Source of the DNA: Micromussa lordhowensis
Lineage: Eukaryota > Cnidaria > Anthozoa > Scleractinia > Lobophylliidae
Assembly (NCBI GenBank): GCA_964020085.1
Contig: OZ026597.1
Span: forward strand, 21,627,521 to 21,691,520
Length of the DNA stretch: 64,000 bases
Direction: 5' to 3'
Part shown: positions 33,158 to 45,600 of the stretch, piece after piece
Layout of the letters: each line of letters opens with the position of its first letter
Position numbering within the stretch: the first letter of the stretch is position 1
Notes under the pieces: model-generated
What the model saw: the letters and a program-made list of their open reading frames with translations, nothing else
Told to the model about the DNA's origin: nothing
Databases searched by the model: none
Program-made: the position numbers and the translations under genes

Positions 33158-36099
33158 TTACTTTCCACTTGAATCGTTAAACTTCTTGCAAATCATTCTG
33201 CAGTCTTGAATGTCCTGCCGCACGTGTTCTAACAGCGCTTCATGCTGTTTGTTCAGTTTTTGGAAGAACGTCAATCTCTTTTTTATTCGGTTTGTCGTGT
33301 CCTCGTTGATACAGTTTCTAAAAGCGTCAAGCCTTAGTTTTTCTTTCTCTATTAACAAGTCTTGCTGTCTCTGTGCCTCGCGAAACTTGCTGAGTAAACT
33401 CAGAATCTTCTCTCGACATTCTGTTCCTTCATCGCCGTTCTTTGCTACCTTTTGCCAGTTATGTACTTCGGTCCGAACTTGTACCTACGAAAATTGCAAA
33501 ACGTCTTTAGCTGGGAGAGACGGCATTGGACCAACATTGCAAATCGCTTTGTATTAAGTATATTACATGTAGTCAGTAGTTTCACTTTTTTTCACTTTCT
33601 TGGATGGAACTGAGCTATGAAGTCAGTGGGAGCTGGTCAGTTGCGAGTTCTAGACGACGCTAATTACTCGGTATTGAGCTCAAGTCACAAATTGCCTTTC
33701 TTACTAACCCGGTGTATGACAATTGCAGACTTCAGACTGCAGAATACATTTAGGCCTAAATATGACTCGGGTTGCCCTGAATAACGCTCAGGTTAATCTG
33801 TTAATGATTAGCTATGGATAATGCAAATTAGAAAATGATATAAGTTAAAAATTCTGCAGTCTGCGGTCTGCACTCTGCAAATTACATCCACCGTTTCTTA
33901 CATACACTAATCGCTTCATGACAAGTTTCACTAATCAAAGAGATTCTTTCTTAGAGTGATGGAAGTGCAAATGAGACCCAGGGACGCAAACGTATTTCGA
34001 AGAAAATATGCTTGGACTATAGATGCATGTGCAAATTCACGAGAAAAACGTTTACACTTCCAATCTCCCTTCTTTCTATTTCGGAAGAACGTTCACTCAC
34101 AGAAATTCTAAATTTGGAGAAACAAGCCAAGCTGCTTCAACGAACATAATGTTCGGATCGGGAATGTAGGTGACAGAAGTTTTGTTTTGTTCTACTCATC
34201 TAATATTTTATGAGGTAGTGAGAAATTAGTTTCTTGTACCTGTAAGATTTTCTTCTGTTCTTGATAATGCTGGCAGAGCTTGGTGAAGTGTTCAAACTTG
34301 TAGTCCGGAGGAGATTGCGCAGTGGGGATTAGCTATTGTACAGATAAAACATTGCAATATTTAGATTGTTCTTGCAAGGGTAATCAGGTAACTAACGGCA
34401 ATGCTAGGAAGGTCCTTCTACAGGTAACGCGTCCAAACTTCTAGGAACGAAAGTAAAAACTAGATTGGCTAGAACTGTGTCATATAATGTGCACGAAATA
34501 CAGCTGGGAAGGTTCGATAGAAGGAAAAGACTTAGAAGGCCTGTTAAGAAAACGTTGTCTCGATTGACGGGTTAATTATGAAATAGGCGCGGCACATTAG
34601 TGTAATTAATTAAGGCAAATCTCTATTTAGGAAGCAAACGTCACTGGAAGTGGTTTGAAGAAGAGTCCTACAAGACTAAAGTGACTAACTACGGATAAAG
34701 GATGTAGATGTGAGCCTATACTAAGACCCACAACCTTCAGCATTACATCAGGTCTAACAAAGACCTCGTTTAAATAATCTGCGTCTAGTAGTTCAGAACC
34801 TGTAGTAGGAGGGAAAAACGTTTCTTGGTGAATGTAGAGAACACAACTTACTTTAACTCGTGATTCGTGAGAATTTGCCAAGATACCAAGGAAAACTTAC
34901 CAGTGTCACGGTCATACCATATTAACAATACAAATCTCAAAACACAGACAATAACGTCACGACACACTTGAAACACCTGTCCATACAACATTGATGGAAG
35001 CTATCTTCTCCTTGTCTTGTCATTGGTCAGTTAGTCAGTCACAGAATGAACATGAAAAAGGCTGCAACACACAACTTCAAAACACACATTAAGTAACAAA
35101 CATAACAGAGCACATACAGCTTCACGATAGGGTCCTCAGAGTTATTCTCGGTTTAATACCATGGTGACATTTCACACCCCTTACATGAATTAAAATGGTG
35201 ATATCTGTCGAGTTCAAAACTGCTTGCTTTGATTAAATGGCGAGATGTTTCACTAAGCGTATTCTGGAGAATTCGAATGTTATGAAATTTTTTTTAGCCT
35301 TAACGCTAAACGTTTGCAGCAATTCAATTGACTGTCTTGCAGTTAAACGAAATAAGGCCGTTAAGGCTGCTTTTCGCTAGCTATAGCGCAGACGCGCGCA
35401 GGCTCAGTAAGAAGTTGATAATTAGCGCCCACAAAAAAGGCAAATAAACTTACTGCGTGTGTTGCCTATGCCTTCAAAAACTTGCGCGCTAGTGAAAACG
35501 ATCCCTTAAGGCCCTTGCAATTTTGAGAAAATTTTCCAATATCAGTCGCAGCATATAAATCTTTAATTGCACTCGCATTCATACGATTACCCATACTAAA
35601 TCTAGATATTATGTTTGTGAATGTGAGACAAGCCGTATTTATTTCCGATTTTGGTTTGAGTTCAAAAATTTAATTGGCATGAACAGACCACAACTAAATT
35701 AGCAACAACTTCTGCAAACTGACATTTTAAAAACACAACTTTCAACCAGAACTTGGACTGAAAGTAGCAATCGCAACTGATCTGCAGCGAAAGCTTGTAC
35801 ACTCGAGAAAATATCATAATGCATTTTATGTTGATGATAATCAAGTTGATAGAATCTTGCCAGGTGAATACAAAGCTGATTGCGAAGAAGATTTTGAGGG
35901 TTGAGTAGGCCGGAAGACTGTCGAGCCATGACATTGCAATAATAATATTGCAAGTATAAATTGCAATAAGAACGTTTAGTTGGTAAGCTAACAATATTTT
36001 GAGAGCAAACCAGCCACTAACCGTCTTGTTGTTTTGTTTTACTGGTGGCAGCGCAGGTGGCTTATTGGCCAAGCCCACCGAGCTCATTGTAGTTCCCAT
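33158..36099 (-). CDS. Small helical protein A, unidentified (paralog of 40585 gene)
   Basis: Minus-strand exons in transcript order: 36099-36022 (ATG at 36099; exon extends upstream to 36150 as 5' UTR), 34332-34240, 33484-33158. All joins are phase 0; 165 residues. The start has good context (GTTGCCATGG). The N-terminus is Pro-rich (KPPALPPVKQ), the rest is charged amphipathic helix, with no signal peptide or membrane segment. The region TNRIKKRLTFFQKL...DCRMI matches KALKRRVRFFTKV...ECRAM in the gene at 40585-41091, so the two are paralogs. I recognise no family. The stop codon TAA overlaps a strong donor (AAAGTAAGT), so an alternative transcript could splice into a further exon below 33150; none was found. 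Confidence 0.7.
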
Positions 36100-36752
36100 G
36101 GCAACCTGCTTTGGGCTTGGTTTCTGAAGTGTTTTCCTCCAAATTGTTTCCTAAAAATTTAAAATGCAAAGTTGTTAGAATTTTTAGAAAAAATAATTCA
36201 ATGGTAATATTTATAACTGTATTATGATTTAAGAATTTCGCTGATTATTCTGCTCGAGGATTGGTCTGTATAATGTCTGAAGCCTGGTCAAACTCGCAAA
36301 ACTGACACCTGCTTTGGAATTAACGCTGGGGCATATTTTCGGATTTGTTTCTTACAAAATGGCTGAAACTTTAGTTAATTTAGGGTACTTTGTGGGGAAA
36401 ACAAGCTTTACTAGCTAGTTGTTTGTGCGATCGCTGTTCTAAGCCTTTAGCGGATTCCAGAAAATATTTAAATCGGTAGGCTGCAGCAGTTATATATCTC
36501 CTGGAGAGGTGTTGCTGAATTTTCAAGCAGTGTAAGAACTTTTTCTACATGCTACAAACATAACAAGGACTGCTGTAGGGTTCGACGAGATGAAAAATTT
36601 AGAACCAGCAAAATGTACCTAAGTGAACTTGTGCAAAAAGAATAAGTTCAAATTATTATAAAAGCCTTCAAGTACAAGACTTAATCTGCACGATGTCGCT
36701 CCAGATGCGAAGAGGAAGCTGGCGGTAAGTTTATAAAGCGGGATTTGCTTAC

Positions 36753-36800
36753 CTGAGGATGTCAGCGTGGTTGGCTGGACCTATACCTCGATAATCGATA
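36753..36800 (-). other. Candidate 5' UTR exon of the minus-strand helical gene
   Basis: On the minus strand a good donor (CTCAG|GTAAGC) lies at 36753/36752. If spliced to the exon at 36150, the frame contains a stop just before the junction, which agrees with a non-coding leader and with translation starting at 36099. The upstream border is not defined. Confidence 0.4.
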
Positions 36801-39800
36801 ATCGTCAGTTGTTCAAAACTTCACAGTGTGCAGGTCTTCAGTTGCTCGGCGGCCGAATGTTTGTGATAGTTCTACTCTATTCAAGTCGGGCGCTTAGCTT
36901 CACGTTGTTATAGTTGATAACTGTTTCCTGTAAGGTCTGGAAACTCTATGGATGCACCAACGCAGTCTGCTGATGTTAAGTCATTGTGTCAAAGACGTGC
37001 GGTATTGACTGCAAGGTGAATACGCCCTGTAGTGTCAGACTTATGACACCACATGGGCAAATACAGGATTGCTTTGTTACTTATTCTATTAGAAGTTTAT
37101 CGAGAAGGGCGAGTCTGTGTCAGCGGTACAATGAGCTGAGGTGTGGCTTTCTGGCAACCAGCCGATTTATAAGCAGGCGTTCCTTTTAGCAGAAAAATAA
37201 CACAGTTAATTTGTTTTCTGTTTACTTAGACGCAAGGAAGTGCAGACAATGAAACAAAACAACTGCGCGATTTTAATAACCCAAAATTGACCAATGTGTA
37301 AATTCTCTTTCCAGTATGGTTACATTGTCAGGTAAACGGGTGTTGAGAATAAAGAAAGACATTTACAATTCAGTAGGTTGCCAATTTTCATAACATACTC
37401 TCAGCAAATAAACTGCTAAGCTGCAAGGGAAATTATTTTATATTTCGAGTTCGGAACGGGACGGAATTTCAATTCTTTAGGACAGTATCGTTCGACAGCT
37501 AGTCACATGCATGGGTGAAATAATGTTAAGACCAAGCTTGAATAGTGAAATAAAATGTGCGAATTTGGTCACCAGTGTGTCGGAGCATAACATGGAGACA
37601 CAGGGACGTAAATGTACTAGTGCAAAGATCGAGCAAATGGAACATTGTGCAGTGAATAAAACTCCAACTGTCCTAGCAGAAGTATAAAGTTGATATTTAC
37701 GGCATGTTTTATGGTGTTTGGTAATGAATCCAATTCGTTTTTCATTTTCGTTTCGTTTTTTCCTTTGACAAGGAATCTGATAAGTTTGCCACAGACTTAA
37801 GCACTCGGGAAGTGGGGGAGATGGTGCTTTAGTGCAAGTTGGCGCGCAAAGGGATTTAAAAAGTGGTGGAGAAAACAATGCAATGCAATCGCAAAGAAGA
37901 CCGCTTGAGCTAAATACCGCACTGACACTTCCGTTAACTCTCACACTTGACGCGCGTTCCATTTCTATGGATAAACCGGTTTTTCTGGTGGGAAACCAAA
38001 TGGAACAGGTCTTTCCACTGGAAATTGTTCGGAAAATTTGGAATACCTTCACATGTATTCTTCTTCTCTCATTTTTTTCTGGAATGATCAGAAAATCGCA
38101 TGCATGCATGCATGCTCCTTAATGAAATATACAGTGGTTTCGGTAGGGAATTAAATGAACAGTACTTTCTACTGGAGGGTTTTCAAATGCTGTCAAATGG
38201 TAAACACTCATCACGTTTCAATTTGTTTGTTGAACTGATTTGTACTGTTCCATTTGGTGAAAAATTTTCATCAGAAAGCGCTCTTGGTTTTGCCCACCTG
38301 TCCTAGTTCCAATTTGATTGGTTGTTATTAAAGGCAATTTGATCCTAAAGATAGCGCAAAACTTGAAATCCAAAACATTACAAAACTTTCATCTTTTCCT
38401 CAAATGACCTAGAGAGAGAGGGTTAAACAAGGTTAGGAGCTTATAAATTCTGGAGCAATTAGACATATGTTTTTGATTAGGTTAAAAGCAATTGTTTGGT
38501 AGGTGGATTGCATTGAGTTGTCGCTGTCGGCAAATTGCGCAAAGCTATTAACTTAATGGGTCATACTTTATAATCATCTGCGCCGACTCGCTGACCAGGG
38601 TTCGCGATGAAGACTTTAAATGCGATATTCGTTCTCGTTAGAGCTGACAAGTGCGCTTACGGACCCACCGTGTCAGTTTCATCATGGGAATAGTTATTTC
38701 GTTTTGCTGGAGAGTTCTGCACAGGATTCCAGTTACAAAGGAAAAACAAACGGACACGGAACAAGAGAATGCGACAGATTCAAAACCAACGGTAATTATA
38801 TTTGTGTCAAGTGTCGCTTGAGATCTAGCAAGATTCAATAGGTGGCAGTCGCACTTGCCTCCATAGAGACAGTTTTAGGATTTCAAATGACCTTGGGAGC
38901 TGAAAATAAAGACAGCAAGAACCAAATCCTGAAGCCATAATACCGGGGTTTACTCAGCAAGGTTTCGTTTGTATGACAAAAATATTCTAATTGACTATGG
39001 CTAGCACTTTCCATTATTCATGTCAGATTATCTTTATAAAGTCTAAAAGTAGATAATTTTGTTATTGCCCTTCAAACACTGCCAATCAAAACCGGTGGCT
39101 TTATTGGCGCACGAGGATTAGACATTCAAATCGGCGTAGCACTAAGAATTGAAATGGGATCAGACTAGCTCTCGAGAAAAACACTAATCAACAGGGAAAT
39201 ACAGAAACCTAAAGGATTCGCAAATATTTAAAGTGGTTTTCTTACACTCTTATTTTGAACGACAATACGTACACTGAGATAAACTGGAGTAGAATATCAG
39301 GTCTGTCGTCGTTTGGGTTTTGATTTAATATAGAGTAAACTTCAGTTATTTGAAAAATGTGAAACACCTGCTGCCTTGGCGAATATAAAAATGGCTCATG
39401 ATGCCGCAATCACAACAAGTCGGAACTACCTAATATGCGATTTTCTTTTCGTCGGTGAGTCGGTCATCCCTGATCAGTGACTCTCACCGTCGAAATAACG
39501 CTGCTAGAATTAACAGAGCCACTAAAGTTAAGGATGCTTGAAGCTGATTCACGGGCCGACGGTGTTTTGAAAATACAATCTTTTATTGATCAAAAGAATT
39601 TTAAATTGATCAGTCAGGTGACAAAAATAGAGAAATCATCTTTTCGAAGAAGATTTCGTCTTGATATAGAACTCGATACTCGGACTTATACTGATTAAAA
39701 GAAACAGTTACTCTATAAGCGGAATTACATGATTGGAAGCTAGGTTAACTTTCCTGCTGCCTCTTCTGATATCGCTTGCAAACTTGGATGGCCGTCCACA

Positions 39801-40308
39801 AACATAATAATATGAATATTCATACTGTAGAGCTTGAAGAAACTAATAATCTTTTTTTCATGGCGCTATAGCACTCGATCGGTAGGGAAAAAAGGTGCTA
39901 AACTTTGATTAGTGGCAGCAATATCGTATGGAATTGCCTTTGGGTCCATGTAGATAAGGGAAAATTAAATTATATAGGAGCAAGCGTAACTTTAATTTAT
40001 AACATCGTCAAAAAATCAATGCCGGATTTAAAGTCTGCAGCCTAATTAGTTTTCAAATAGAGTAGTTTCATGTAGGATGTAGGATGACTCCTCGGGGGTT
40101 TTTCCGGGCTCGCCCCACTCCAGTGACTCGAATGAAGCAAGAGCTTCATTGTGAATTGTAACTAAGATCACAAATGCTTTCTATGAATAGGTTTATGATC
40201 GCATTATTAAGAACTTGGTACGTTTAGTGAAGTATTTTAAGCCTTCTGCCTCATACGCTTCGGCCCTTTGGCTGGTTTTTGTTACGTGACGCAGATAGAA
40301 ATATTGCC

Positions 40309-40458
40309 ACTCCTTTAGATGGAATGCTAGTCCATCAAAGGGTTGCCCTGGCATTCTGCTATCCATTTAAACTCCTGGTGATAGCGAGGCACTGTGAGAG
40401 TAAAGGGTCGTTCGTGTCCAAGAATAAAACACAATCACTCCGGAAACCGGGTTTGAGT
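40309..40458 (-). mobile_element. SINE fragment
   Basis: Shares GATGGAATGCTAGTCCATC-like, CCATTTAAAC, GAGGCACTGTGAGAGTAAAG, ACACAAT and CCGGGTTTGAG blocks with the SINE at 27129-27386, in the same orientation. The tRNA-like end is truncated. It ends about 125 bp before the start of the small gene at 40585. Confidence 0.6.
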
Positions 40459-40584
40459 AGACATCTTTTAAAATGAATTCTCTCTCTATGTACCCGCTAG
40501 GATGTGTTGAGGAACGGCTCCAGATGCTGTGCTGCCGTAACATGCACGAGTTTGATAAAGACTTCCAAGGAGCTGTTAACAAAA

Positions 40585-41091
40585 ATGGAACAAATTCAAA
40601 CACAACTGCACAACGAGGTTATCCTGTGGAAGCTGAGGTTCATACGCGGTATCTGCAGCGCAGACAGCCGACAAAACTTCTACGAACTCCTTCGAAAGTT
40701 TAACTCTTTTCATGAAATGCTTGACGCGATTATCGAAAACGAAAGAAAGTTTCTCGATGCAATAGAACCGAAACAAAACGAAGCCGACAATGCAGACGTT
40801 GAAGCTGCGAAAGGGTCAAACGAAACACTAAGCAAAGACAAAAAGGCTCTGAAGAGAAGGGTGAGATTTTTCACAAAGGTACATGAACGTAATGTAAAGC
40901 TGCTGTTTATTGTCTTTAATGAAGTGGCGGAGTGTCGAGCAATGGTGAATTCTACTGATGGCCACGAGTGTACGGACAGCTTTGCGTTAGAAATGGAAGA
41001 AACTGGTAGATTCTTGACTGTGTTGAAGGAATCGAACGAAGATCTGGCCGAATATACGCCATCACGGCGCTGTTCATACAAGCCAGAATAA
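40585..41091 (+). CDS. Small helical protein B, unidentified (intronless paralog)
   Basis: One uninterrupted frame of 168 residues from ATG 40585 to TAA 41089-41091; the frame is open further upstream but without another ATG. It is rich in charged helix with a short acidic stretch in the middle. Similarity to the protein at 33158-36099 covers QLHNEVILW (versus RTEVHNWQ), the central Leu/Lys-rich helix and RRVRFFTKV...ECRAM. Where the paralog has an intron (before VQVRTEVHNW), this copy has none, so it may be a retrocopy or have lost introns; upstream exons cannot be ruled out. Beyond the shared part it carries about 40 extra C-terminal residues. AATAAA follows 28 bp after the stop. Function unknown. 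Confidence 0.7.
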   Translation: MEQIQTQLHNEVILWKLRFIRGICSADSRQNFYELLRKFNSFHEMLDAIIENERKFLDAIEPKQNEADNADVEAAKGSNETLSKDKKALKRRVRFFTKVHERNVKLLFIVFNEVAECRAMVNSTDGHECTDSFALEMEETGRFLTVLKESNEDLAEYTPSRRCSYKPE

Positions 41092-41118
41092 CCAGCTCAG
41101 AGAAGTTTTCAATTAAAG

Positions 41119-41124
41119 AATAAA
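41119..41124 (+). terminator. Polyadenylation signal
   Basis: AATAAA 28 bp after the stop of the intronless helical gene; the closeness supports that the gene is expressed and compact. Confidence 0.6.
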
Positions 41125-42391
41125 AAGCTGAACAATGAACAACTAGCTTTATTTACAGGCCATAAAATGACAAACCTTAAGAAGTGCGGGAGTCGGATTT
41201 GACTCAGTTATTAATTCATCGGCTCAGAACTAGACACTACAGGAGTAAACAGTCTAAAAAGGCAATTTCACGGGTTCAATTCGTCAGTCACATCAATCGC
41301 CACTGCAGTCTAGTTCTGAGCAACTATTTTTGAATAGAAAATTGAGGTTTCGTACATTTGAATTCCTTGGTGTATGACGGAAAATCTTGAGGAGAGCAGA
41401 TAAACTGTACATGTGCACTTGAACCCCACCCATACCCTATGGCCCTTTTGTAACTCAGTTCCTCTAATAGCTATAGGAAGTTCAGAAACTATTGTAATGA
41501 AAACGGAATCTGATGGAAGTTCGTATAACAGTTCTCTCTGGAATAGAACTCCAAAAAAGTATTTAATATGCACTAGTTGCGTACTTTTCATTCTATATCC
41601 ACTTTTTTGACAGGATTCTCTCCTGAAAAATAAATTTTAATTCTCATGCAAATAGAGTTGAGAGCCTCAAGGTGCTAATTGTATATCCGTTTCCACCGTC
41701 AAATCATTTCAGGTTAAGATGCTGCCAGTTTCGGTTAACCAGGGAGAATTTTAGCCGTCCCCTCGAATTGAACACTTCAGGAGTATGAATAGATTGCTGA
41801 AATTCAGACTTCTGTAGCTTTTTAGACCATGTTGATGTAGCGTCAAAACCAACTACCCCTCCCCCGCGCCATCCAACTACTCCCACTTCTCTATCTCCAA
41901 AAGAGCCCCACACTACTGGCTGTATGCGATGAATATTTTCAGTAACTTCACAGAAAACTCAAGGGGAGACGTAGAAGAAACTCGACTGCGAAAATCCTTG
42001 CCAAGAAATCTCGATTTAGTTCATCAATAAGTTTGCTTTGCATAACAACAAGATTCTGTGGCACTTGGCAATCGGTCCTCGCGCTTCAGCGTGTTTCGCC
42101 GTCCTTGGAGGAAAACACGTTAATTTGTTTAGTTCTTTGATAGGGTTTTTAATAGTTCCCGTATACTTTTAAAATAACAGAAACAGAAAAAACAACAACA
42201 ACAATAGCAGCAACGAGAACAAAATTTCTTTTATAAAACGCGCTCGCAGTGACCGCTCGCAGCAGTTAGCTGAATCGCTAAGAGCGTTGTTGCCCACTTC
42301 CTATTTCAATTCTTGTGGCAGTTCATAGAAAGTGCATGCATGTAGATTATCATGGAGTGAAGAGAACGGCCTGGTAGACGTGGTTTCTTAC
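41125..42391. other. Stretch downstream of the intronless gene
   Basis: 1.27 kb that should contain part of an intron, or the next exon, of the minus-strand gene starting at 42610. The minus-strand frame 41913-41704 looks moderately protein-like and is a weak candidate exon. No acceptor could be joined in frame with confidence. No repeat was recognised. Confidence 0.4.
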
Positions 42392-42610
42392 CGGACCATT
42401 GACGACGATACTGTAAACGCTGAGGAAAGCTGTTATGATCTTGGAATCCCATACCATACGGACGCAAGCGCCTTTCCCCAGTGGCCGCACTAGGTAGCGA
42501 CGCCTCTGGGAACGATGTTCCTCATGTGAGACTGGGTACTGCTTCCTTGTCGAAATGACTTCTGGGCTATAGCGAAATGGTGACTTCCGCTGACCGGCTG
42601 ACACCGCCAT
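42392..42610 (-). CDS. First coding exon of an unidentified divergent gene
   Basis: ATG at 42610 in excellent context (AAGATGGCGG), open for 73 codons, then a clean donor (GGTCCG|GTAAGAAA) with phase 0. The N-terminal 50 residues are basic and Ser/Arg-rich; the end (WDSKIITAFLSVYSIVV) looks like the start of a membrane helix, so a membrane protein is possible. The start codon is 78 bp from that of dynamin, on the other strand. The rest of the gene lies to the left and was not resolved. Family not recognised. Confidence 0.65.
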
Positions 42611-42688
42611 CTTGTGAGATCTTATTAAAGACGGAAGACAACTTCAAAGTTTTGTATACGGTGAAGTGTACTTTTTTCCGAACCGAAG
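42611..42688. promoter_or_regulatory. Compact bidirectional promoter / leader region
   Basis: Only 78 bp separate the ATG of dynamin (42689) from the ATG of the divergent minus-strand gene (42610). Unless one of these is internal to a longer gene, both leaders and core promoters must overlap each other or the opposite coding exon. No TATA box is evident; the T-run with TTTTTTCC next to the dynamin start could be an initiator tract. Confidence 0.55.
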
Positions 42689-45600
42689 ATGGGGAATAAA
42701 GGTATGGAAGACCTTATCCCCGTTATGAACAAAATCCAAGATGCATTCGCTCATATTGGGCAGCCATCGAGCATAGATCTGCCACAGATCGCTGTGGTTG
42801 GAAGTCAAAGCGCCGGAAAGAGTAGTGTTTTGGAAAACTTCGTGGGAAGGTAAGCAAATGATCGATGCCGGTTTGTGGGGTACGATCGTGTTTTTTGGTT
42901 TCTCTTGAATTAAGAATTAATAACTGATCTTTGTAGGGACTTTCTGCCTCGAGGATCGGGAATTGTAACTAGGAGACCACTTATACTCCAACTTCATCCA
43001 GCCAAGTCAGGTTTGTGCGATTAAAAGTTGCATGACGAATAGAAATCTTGTAGGCTTAAGCTTATTAAAAATGATTTTGTGTATTGTTTTCAGCTGTTTC
43101 AATAAACATTCCTATAAAAGGCCCATCGTAACAGTAATTTGATTAAACGTAAAAAATATGAACTCCTAACCCAACATACACTTATATCATTAATTTAAAC
43201 TTAAGACTTGAAGATTTTAAATTGTTTTCATGTAAATCTTCGGGAACATGCATGCTAATGAATTTTATCATGCAGATTACGTGACATTCTAAAAATAAAG
43301 GTGACCAAGCCCAGCCAGTTAAACATAATTATTATCACAGTATCCAAGTAGACTGAAATGTAGACAAAATGTGAAAAAAGATTGTAATTTAATACACGGT
43401 TCAGTGAGTGAAGAAAACCTGAAGAGCAGAAATTATGCTCTGTTTCAAGACCAGTTCACTTTATATCCCTGTCCCTGATGGGGTGGCTCCATAGGCGTAT
43501 GGGCCAGTTTTGGAAATTGTGAAATTTTTCAGGCAAAATGTTCACTCATGATTTGCGCAGCAGCACTTTGGAGAAAACTTTCCAAAATAATGCTGTTGGC
43601 ATGAATTCAAAAACCTGTGAAAAATGTTTCTAGAACTGTCATTAGTTATTTTTTATGGATCCCTGTGTGTTTCTTTGCAGAGTTGGCACATTAGGTAGTA
43701 TCATGTGAATTATATCATTTCAATATATCTACTGCTGATCTGAAGTATTGTTGGTTCCCCTAAGATGCTACTGTAGTCAGTAGAACGTGGCTTTGAGAAA
43801 AACTCCCTGCATTAGCCCCAGTTGCAAGCTACATGTAGTCCTTAGTCATTTGTTACATTGATTAGTCACTGACACAATGCAATGCAATACAATGCAAAGC
43901 AATGCAGCAGGGTCCCAGCTCAGTGTGACCCGGGCTCAGTGTCACCTGCTTTTAAGTAACCAGTTCTTCTCATTTGCGAACCAACACTTCCTGGGCTTTT
44001 GTTGTTTTCCATTCGGAATAAACTTTTCAAACATTCTGCTTCTGTCAAGAGTTCTTCATATTTTTTTGTTCTCATTCACTGAGTCTTGGAACATTAACCT
44101 CTAGGAGAACAGATCATGAGATACACTGTACAATGAAGTTAATTTTTTTTGGTAAGAGTAGAAGACTATAGCTTTTCATAAAAGAATGTTGCTTGTAAAC
44201 AATAACAATATTTTTCTATAAGAAACTTTTTTTCATCTTTGCTAATCTCATTGTAAAATCCATAATCGAACAACAATTCAGTTATGACTTTATTTTTTTG
44301 TCATTAATTTTATCATTCTTATAGCTATACTCTAGACTTATTTTCAAGCCAAGGGGACAAATAATGACTCATTCATCATTTTCTAACAGCGTAGTTTAAA
44401 GTTTACCGCAGGATTGGCCCAGTGGGGTAGCCAGGCTCAAACCCCCTTCTGTGTGTGGTAACTTACAGTCACTGAGTTAGTCAGGTACTTATACATGTAC
44501 ATGTACGTGTGTATTGTAAATTTTTCTAGAGTGGGCAGAGTTTCTTCACTGCAAGGGAAGGAAATTTGTTGATTTTGAAGAAGTAAGGAAAGAGATTGTT
44601 GCAGAGACTGACAGAGAAACTGGCAGCAACAAAGGAATCTCAGCTCTACCAATTAACCTGCGTGTGTTCTCTCCTCATGGTAAGTGCAAAGCACTGTAAG
44701 GAGACAGTACAACTTAATGTCTTGTGTGATCTACTGTAGCTTATTTGGGTTTCCCGTAGTAATATGTTAGGTGACTAGGAGTATTTCGTACTCCCCTGTG
44801 GATGTCATGTCAGTCTATCAGAGCATTAGTTTTGCCAGTGCTCTCTTCTTTACATCTGAGCACTGTGACATTTATCTGTCTTGCTTAAGGTGGCTCGTAC
44901 CAGTTTTCAGGTTTTTGATGGCTCGTTACTTTGTAAGAATAGAACAAAAAGGCAGACCAGGGCCACTGTAATATTTTTGTAAATTTGGATTATATAATTT
45001 ATACTTTACCTAAACAGCTGTTATTTTGTCATCGGCAGTTACCATGGCAACATTCCAAAAGGATTTTCCAGACCTGTTTTTTCGCTTATGTCACTAATAA
45101 CTAAAAAAATAACCCGGTGACCCCAAGTTTTTTTTAAACCATAGCTTTTGGCATCTGAAAAGGGAAGTGCACAACAATTTTAAAAAACAATTTATGGAGT
45201 CGATTTCTTGTAAACTTGGAAAAACGACAATTTGCACAGAGTGCAAATTTCCTTCCGTAGAATTTTTTATTCTTTTTCTAACATTTGCTCTCAATGATAA
45301 CATTATATTAAAACAATAAAAAGAAGGGGTCACCGGGCTTGTTTTCATGCGAAAGCCTTCGCGACTTCTGTTATGTGTACGCGCGTAGACACGCATTCAA
45401 AAATCCAGACTTTATAAGATCAGCAGTTGCTCATGAGCTGTTTTGACTACCGCTGACTGCTTCGTGTGCCCACGCGGGTGAGCGGGCTCCGATCAGGCGT
45501 TTTGTTTTGTTTGCTGTCGTTTGATGCTAAAACATCATTTACAGTTGTAGTTGTCGTTAAAGACAACCTCCTGGGCTTACTCTGTAGGATTTTTACACAA

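Larger units (their letters stand above)
36151..40584. other. Stretch between the two helical paralogs
   Basis: Apart from the leader exon noted near 36753, no coding exon is supported in 4.4 kb. It should hold the promoter of the minus-strand gene and that of the plus-strand paralog. Small features: a GCATGC tandem at about 38098-38115 and a SINE fragment at 40309-40458. Open frames at 37477-38109 and 38620-38841 lack splice context or recognisable domains. Confidence 0.5.

Noticed and set aside
37477..38109. 210-codon minus-strand frame
   Set aside because: Long, but Cys/Ser-rich with no domain, no splice context and no supporting neighbour; treated as chance, though it is the longest unexplained frame between the helical genes.
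41704..41913. Minus-strand frame as an exon of the gene starting at 42610
   Set aside because: Composition is plausible, but no acceptor joins it in phase 0 with confidence and no family similarity supports it.
43878..43907. CRISPR-like array
   Set aside because: Simple AATGC tandem; no spacer structure, and the genome is eukaryotic.
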